From Chloracidobacterium sp. (GTDB taxonomy: Bacteria; Acidobacteriota; Blastocatellia; Pyrinomonadales; Pyrinomonadaceae), in the NCBI GenBank assembly GCA_016716305.1, contig JADJWP010000002.1, forward strand, positions 3,036,501-3,100,500: a stretch of 64,000 nucleotides of DNA. Reading direction: 5' to 3'. The notes under the pieces are model-generated. The model ran no database searches. It worked only from the letters and a program-made list of their open reading frames with translations, and was not told the origin of the DNA. The position numbers and the translations under genes are program-made. Shown one piece after another: positions 60,812 to 64,000 of the stretch (within the stretch, counting starts at the first letter, position 1; the number at the start of each line of letters is the position of its first letter).

Positions 60812-61713
60812 GCAAAGAGTGTATTGACATTGGTAAGATCCAGGAATTTTTGGACGGTGAAACGCCACCTGAGGTCGCGGTGAAAATGGCAGGCCATTTT
60901 TCGGATTGCGACAGCTGCGCACTCTTGCTGTCACAGGCCGAAGACGAGAACGCCTTGGTCTTTTCGGCTCTCGAAAATGAATTGAATTCGCTGGTCCCGA
61001 CCCAGCGTTTATGGAGTCGTATCAACGAATCGATCGACCATGAAAAGGAAAACGCTTCGATATGGAAGAGAGCTTACGGAGTTCTTGCCTTTTATCTCGC
61101 GAATCCGTCGCTCTCCGCGGCTGCGGGCGTTCTTGTTATTTTCGCATTGGCTGCCGGCGTCTGGACGCTCAGGCCGTTGGGCCTTGATAGCGGCTCAGAG
61201 ATCGCCGCGGTTCCGATCGTGGAGAACGCAGCAGTTCCGGCTAGCTCGGACGTTGGCTCCGCAAACGGACCTGACATCTCTGTTGCGACTTTAAGCGAGC
61301 CCGATCTGGTCAGAAACGAACTTCCGCCAGTGGTCGATCGCGAGGTTCGGCGTCCAGCAGTTATCACAGCCAACTACTCGAGCGGCTCCGTACGTCAGGC
61401 ACAGCCGCAGCCCGAAGCGAGGCCAATGACGCTGCAGTATATTGCCGGCGAGGAAAGCTACGTCCGGACCATTGCTCAGCTCAGCTCATCGGTAGATGGA
61501 CAAAAAGATAGGGTTTTGCCGCCTGCGTCACGCGTGGCCTTTGAACGCGACCTTGCGGTCGTCGACGATTCGATCAAACGTATGAGGGAATATGTGCGCA
61601 AGAACCCGCGAAATCAGACTGCGAGGCAGGTTCTTTACGCTTCGTATCAGGACAAGATCGATCTCCTGAATTCCGTTGGTCAACGCGAGGAGTTGATGGC
61701 AAGCCTTAGATAG
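60808..61713 (+). CDS. membrane-anchored anti-sigma factor with zinc-finger (zf-HC2)
   Basis: 301 residues from the ATG at 60808, preceded by GGGAGAGAG and overlapping the sigma stop (ATGA). The N-terminal domain has the anti-sigma zinc motif HFSDCDSC near 29-36, with an earlier Cys5. A membrane helix lies about 106-126 (LSAAAGVLVIFALAAGVWTL). The rest is outside: a Pro/Ala/Ser-rich linker and a helical C-terminal region (RDLAVVDDSIKRMREYVRKN, LYASYQDKIDLLNSVGQREE). It should hold the sigma factor inactive at the membrane until an outside signal. The long helical outside tail may be the sensor. Confidence 0.9.
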   Translation: MSKECIDIGKIQEFLDGETPPEVAVKMAGHFSDCDSCALLLSQAEDENALVFSALENELNSLVPTQRLWSRINESIDHEKENASIWKRAYGVLAFYLANPSLSAAAGVLVIFALAAGVWTLRPLGLDSGSEIAAVPIVENAAVPASSDVGSANGPDISVATLSEPDLVRNELPPVVDREVRRPAVITANYSSGSVRQAQPQPEARPMTLQYIAGEESYVRTIAQLSSSVDGQKDRVLPPASRVAFERDLAVVDDSIKRMREYVRKNPRNQTARQVLYASYQDKIDLLNSVGQREELMASLR

Positions 61714-61731
61714 ATCGGTTTAGGGGATCGG

Positions 61732-62778
61732 ATGAATTCAGCAAATTGTAAAATTACGTTCGCAATAGCGGCCCTGGCAATTTTGGGGGTGACTTCGGTG
61801 CCTCGCGTTGCCGCACAGACGCCGACAGTTCCCGAACCGCCGCGAACACGAGTCGAACCGACTCGGCGCGAGCCGCCTGCAGCCCCAGTGGTCACTACCG
61901 CCGGACGCGGCGATGGTGAACTGCGAGTTGCCGCCGATCCGAACGTGAACATCAAATTCTGCGTTTCCGAAGGTAATCTAAAGATCAATGGCTGGGACAG
62001 GAGCGAGGTAAGAGTATTTGTGCGCTCCGGCCGCAAGTTTACGATCCGCGTACTGGAACGCGATTCGGTTTCAGGAAAAGCGAATTGGGTATGGATCGCA
62101 CCTGCACTCGCCGATGGAGCTACTCCGGCACCGGCGGCAACGTGCCTGTCTGGGGACAGCATCGAGATCGACGTGCCGAGAGGTGCTACTGTCGATCTCG
62201 AAGGGCGTTCGACCGATGTCTCGATCGATTCTATAAAAAAAGTTCGGGCAAAAATCGTTGAGGGCAATATTTCGCTCAACAATATATCCGGCGGTATAAA
62301 CGCGGTTGCGCTGCAGGGCGACCTTTTGGTCGAGAGCTCGGCCGGAGCTATTTCGCTTGAAAGCACTACGGGCAACATCGTTGCTTACGATGTCACCCCC
62401 GGTCAGATCGGCGAATTGTTCCGTGCAAAAACGAACAGCGGAGCTATCTCCATCCAGCGTGTCGAACATCGTCAGATCGAGGCGAATACGATCACCGGTT
62501 CCGTGGCATTCGACGGGAAGTTTCTCGTCGGCGGGATCTACAACTTCAAAACCTCGAACGGTTCCATTCGTCTGCAGCTTCCGGCAGAGACTTCCTGTTC
62601 GATAACCGCATCATACGGTTTTGGCAGTTTTAAGTCTGCGTTGCCTATGACGATCACATACGAAACGGTCTCGCCCGGCGGCAAGAACCTTAATGCAACG
62701 ATCGGAAAAGGCGAGATGTGCAATCTGAAACTTACCACCACCAGCGGCAGCATCAATATCGCTAAACCGGCTCAATAG
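61732..62778 (+). CDS. exported DUF4097-like beta-repeat protein
   Basis: 348 residues. Signal peptide 1-29 (ITFAIAALAILGVTSVPRVA, cleavage near AAQ), then a Pro/Arg-rich linker (PEPPRTRVEPTRREPPAAP). From about 60 to the end come DUF4097-like beta-solenoid repeats: GNLKINGWDRSEVRVFV, DIDVPRGATVDLEGRSTDVS-type strands, VEGNISLNNISGGINAV, SSAGAISLESTTGNIVAYDV, TNSGAISIQRV, TSNGSIRLQLPAE, TTSGSINIAKPAQ. The family has no known enzyme activity and is often encoded beside sigma/anti-sigma pairs, suggesting an envelope-stress role. It begins 18 bp after the anti-sigma gene, third in the operon. Confidence 0.88.
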   Translation: MNSANCKITFAIAALAILGVTSVPRVAAQTPTVPEPPRTRVEPTRREPPAAPVVTTAGRGDGELRVAADPNVNIKFCVSEGNLKINGWDRSEVRVFVRSGRKFTIRVLERDSVSGKANWVWIAPALADGATPAPAATCLSGDSIEIDVPRGATVDLEGRSTDVSIDSIKKVRAKIVEGNISLNNISGGINAVALQGDLLVESSAGAISLESTTGNIVAYDVTPGQIGELFRAKTNSGAISIQRVEHRQIEANTITGSVAFDGKFLVGGIYNFKTSNGSIRLQLPAETSCSITASYGFGSFKSALPMTITYETVSPGGKNLNATIGKGEMCNLKLTTTSGSINIAKPAQ

Positions 62779-62796
62779 ACCCTCGCTACGGGCCGA

Positions 62797-63093
62797 TCAA
62801 AACTCACCTAGGCTCTTTCCTATTCGTTTCTCAAACTGTTCGGCCATCGAAGGATGGCCTTGCGATGACGCGTCGAGCGTAATGCGTTCAATACGCCACA
62901 TCGGAAGAAAGGTCGCATCCATCGGCAGATATGGTTCGCCTTCGGTGATGGATCGGCACCAGTCGTCGAAGTAACCGAGATCGATGGTTCGGGCAAACAC
63001 GCCGGCCGGGCTGATCTCATCGACTATCGCGAGATATTTTTCGCGCGGTGTATGGAGCACGATTATTACACTTTCGCCCGGGCCGATCTTCAT
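62797..63093 (-). CDS. small hypothetical protein
   Basis: 98 residues from the ATG at 63093 (MKIGPGESVIIVLHTPREKY); a start at 63138 would add 15. It looks like a compact beta-barrel of the kind seen in Hfq- or PilZ-like small domains (ESVIIVLHTPREKYLAIVDE, then EISPAGVFARTIDLGYFDDW), with a helical end (GHPSMAEQFEKRIGKSLGEF). I cannot assign it. It converges with the DUF4097 gene (18-bp gap) and diverges from the SbcC-like gene (153 bp). Confidence 0.65.
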   Translation of the reverse strand: MKIGPGESVIIVLHTPREKYLAIVDEISPAGVFARTIDLGYFDDWCRSITEGEPYLPMDATFLPMWRIERITLDASSQGHPSMAEQFEKRIGKSLGEF

Positions 63094-63246
63094 ATTTTTT
63101 GACCATGATCGCTGATTGAACTGCGTGATCGATGTCAAAGCCCCAAGCTTCGATCATATTCAGCGGCCATTCTTTAGCTTTCGTCTCTATTGTCCTAAAA
63201 TCTAGTGTATCCGACATAGAGTGTTTTCACGAACAGCTTCGAAAGA

Positions 63247-64000
63247 ATGCATATAACAAAGATCGAACTTGAGAATATTAAGTCTCACGTTGATTCTAAA
63301 TTCGAGTTTTCCCGCGGCTCGACCGCGATAACCGGCCCGAACGGTGCCGGAAAGACCACGCTTATCGAAGCGGTCGCGTGGACCTTGTTCGACCTGCTCG
63401 ACTACAAGAAGGATGACTTTGTTCGTCGAGGAGCGAAGAAAGGCGTCGCCCGGGTTAGATTTGAAAGCGGCCTCGATGAGCGTGAGTACACGGTCTATCG
63501 CGATACGGGAACCGGATACTATGTTTACGATCCGGGATTGAAGATCCGTATCGCCGACAAGAAGGAGGAGGTGCTGCGTTTTCTCTGGAATCACCTCGGC
63601 GTCGAACCCGGAACCGATCTCCAGTCGCTATTCAAACAAGCTATTGGCGTACCGCAGGGTACGTTGACAGCGATATTTCTTGCTACTACAGCAGATCGCA
63701 AACGCACGTTTGACGCCCTTCTCAAGGTCGAGGAATACAGACGCGGAGCCGACGAACTCCTTAAGACACAGCGCGTCGTTGAAAGCCAGATCTCTCTTGT
63801 TCGGGAAAAGATCGCTCGTTCAGAGGGCGAGTTGAACCGGCTCGATGCGGTAAAGGAAGAGAGCCGGATGGCCTCTGCTGAAGCTGCAAGATTTGTCTCG
63901 GAACAGGAGGCGATAGCGGCCGCGGTTGCCGAGAAAGCGAGTTCTGTCGCTTCGATGGATGAACGTGAGGCTGCCCTCGCCGAACTTGCATCGGAACTCC
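63247..64000 (+). CDS. SbcC/Rad50-like SMC family ATPase, N-terminal part
   Basis: Start ATG at 63247; about 251 codons are visible and the gene runs off the right edge. MHITKIELENIKSHVDSKFE and the Walker A loop ITGPNGAGKTTLIEAVAWTL (Lys36) open the ATPase head. LFKQAIGVPQGTLTAIFLAT is the Q-loop region typical of Rad50/SbcC, followed by RKRTFDALLKVEEYRRGADE and the first coiled-coil (KIARSEGELNRLDAVKEESR). Rad50/SbcC works with Mre11/SbcD nuclease in DNA end processing. No sbcD gene precedes it here; one may follow outside the window. The small gene upstream runs the other way. Confidence 0.9.
   Translation, partial: MHITKIELENIKSHVDSKFEFSRGSTAITGPNGAGKTTLIEAVAWTLFDLLDYKKDDFVRRGAKKGVARVRFESGLDEREYTVYRDTGTGYYVYDPGLKIRIADKKEEVLRFLWNHLGVEPGTDLQSLFKQAIGVPQGTLTAIFLATTADRKRTFDALLKVEEYRRGADELLKTQRVVESQISLVREKIARSEGELNRLDAVKEESRMASAEAARFVSEQEAIAAAVAEKASSVASMDEREAALAELASEL

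Noticed and set aside
63017..63217. 66-codon minus-strand frame before the SbcC-like gene
   Set aside because: It overlaps the 98-residue gene in another frame and its C-terminal half is Arg/Lys/Asn-rich; the alternative frame reads as a better folded domain. Not fully excluded.

Overview
The window is 64 kb of a bacterial chromosome of medium GC content. It is densely coded on both strands and has no insertion sequence, phage block or CRISPR array that I can see. The style fits Acidobacteriota, most likely class Blastocatellia (Pyrinomonadaceae-like). The reasons are: winged-helix/TPR regulators, very large secreted beta-helix/FG-GAP proteins, a Ser/Thr kinase fused to an FGE-sulfatase domain, an EgtB-EgtD pair, many zinc-ribbon proteins and few clear Shine-Dalgarno sites. 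This assignment is inference; no rRNA is present.

Layout. 1-7 kb: partial ispH, a secreted fibre-like protein, a Ski2-like helicase lacking its first RecA domain, a membrane-anchored metallo-beta-lactamase-fold protein and a Tat-type amidase. 7-13 kb (minus): coaX, a small acidic protein, a VanW protein, birA, then egtB-egtD for ergothioneine and a HEAT-repeat protein. 13-22.5 kb (plus): leuS, a zinc-ribbon/kinase/PEGA/FGE protein, a triple-FHA ABCG-type transporter and a TlpA-like lipoprotein. 22.5-30 kb: rqcH-like gene, RDD membrane protein, DUF2203 and NYN proteins, a zinc-ribbon protein coupled to rlmB, and another zinc-ribbon membrane protein. 29-37 kb (minus): SDR, zinc-ribbon and secreted propeller operon, then a 1395-residue secreted FG-GAP/beta-helix protein facing a winged-helix/TPR regulator. 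38-44 kb (minus): aroD-aroE fusion, TFIIB-type zinc protein, ThiF-like E1 and NDH-2, which look like one transcription unit, plus a TspO-like protein. 44.5-53.5 kb: one gene for a secreted metzincin/LamG/fibre/beta-helix/propeller protein of about 3000 residues, broken by a 1-nt insertion inside a near-identical internal repeat. 54-57.4 kb: a second winged-helix/TPR regulator, a tRNA-Val(CAC) gene with a displaced copy of its 3-prime half 707 bp away, and a pilin-like protein. 57.6-64 kb: MoxR ATPase, DUF58 protein, an ECF sigma / anti-sigma / DUF4097 operon, a small hypothetical gene and the start of an SbcC/Rad50-like ATPase.

How the genes may work together. The kinase and the FHA transporter suggest phosphorylation-controlled export, although a strong terminator separates them. 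The divergent regulator and giant secreted protein share an intergenic region holding a phased 22-bp tandem repeat that looks like an operator. The tRNA-Val region looks like the footprint of a small integrated element: a tRNA 3-prime fragment followed by a terminator, cut off from the intact gene. The broken 3000-residue gene is either a recent mutation, a switchable tract or a read/assembly error.
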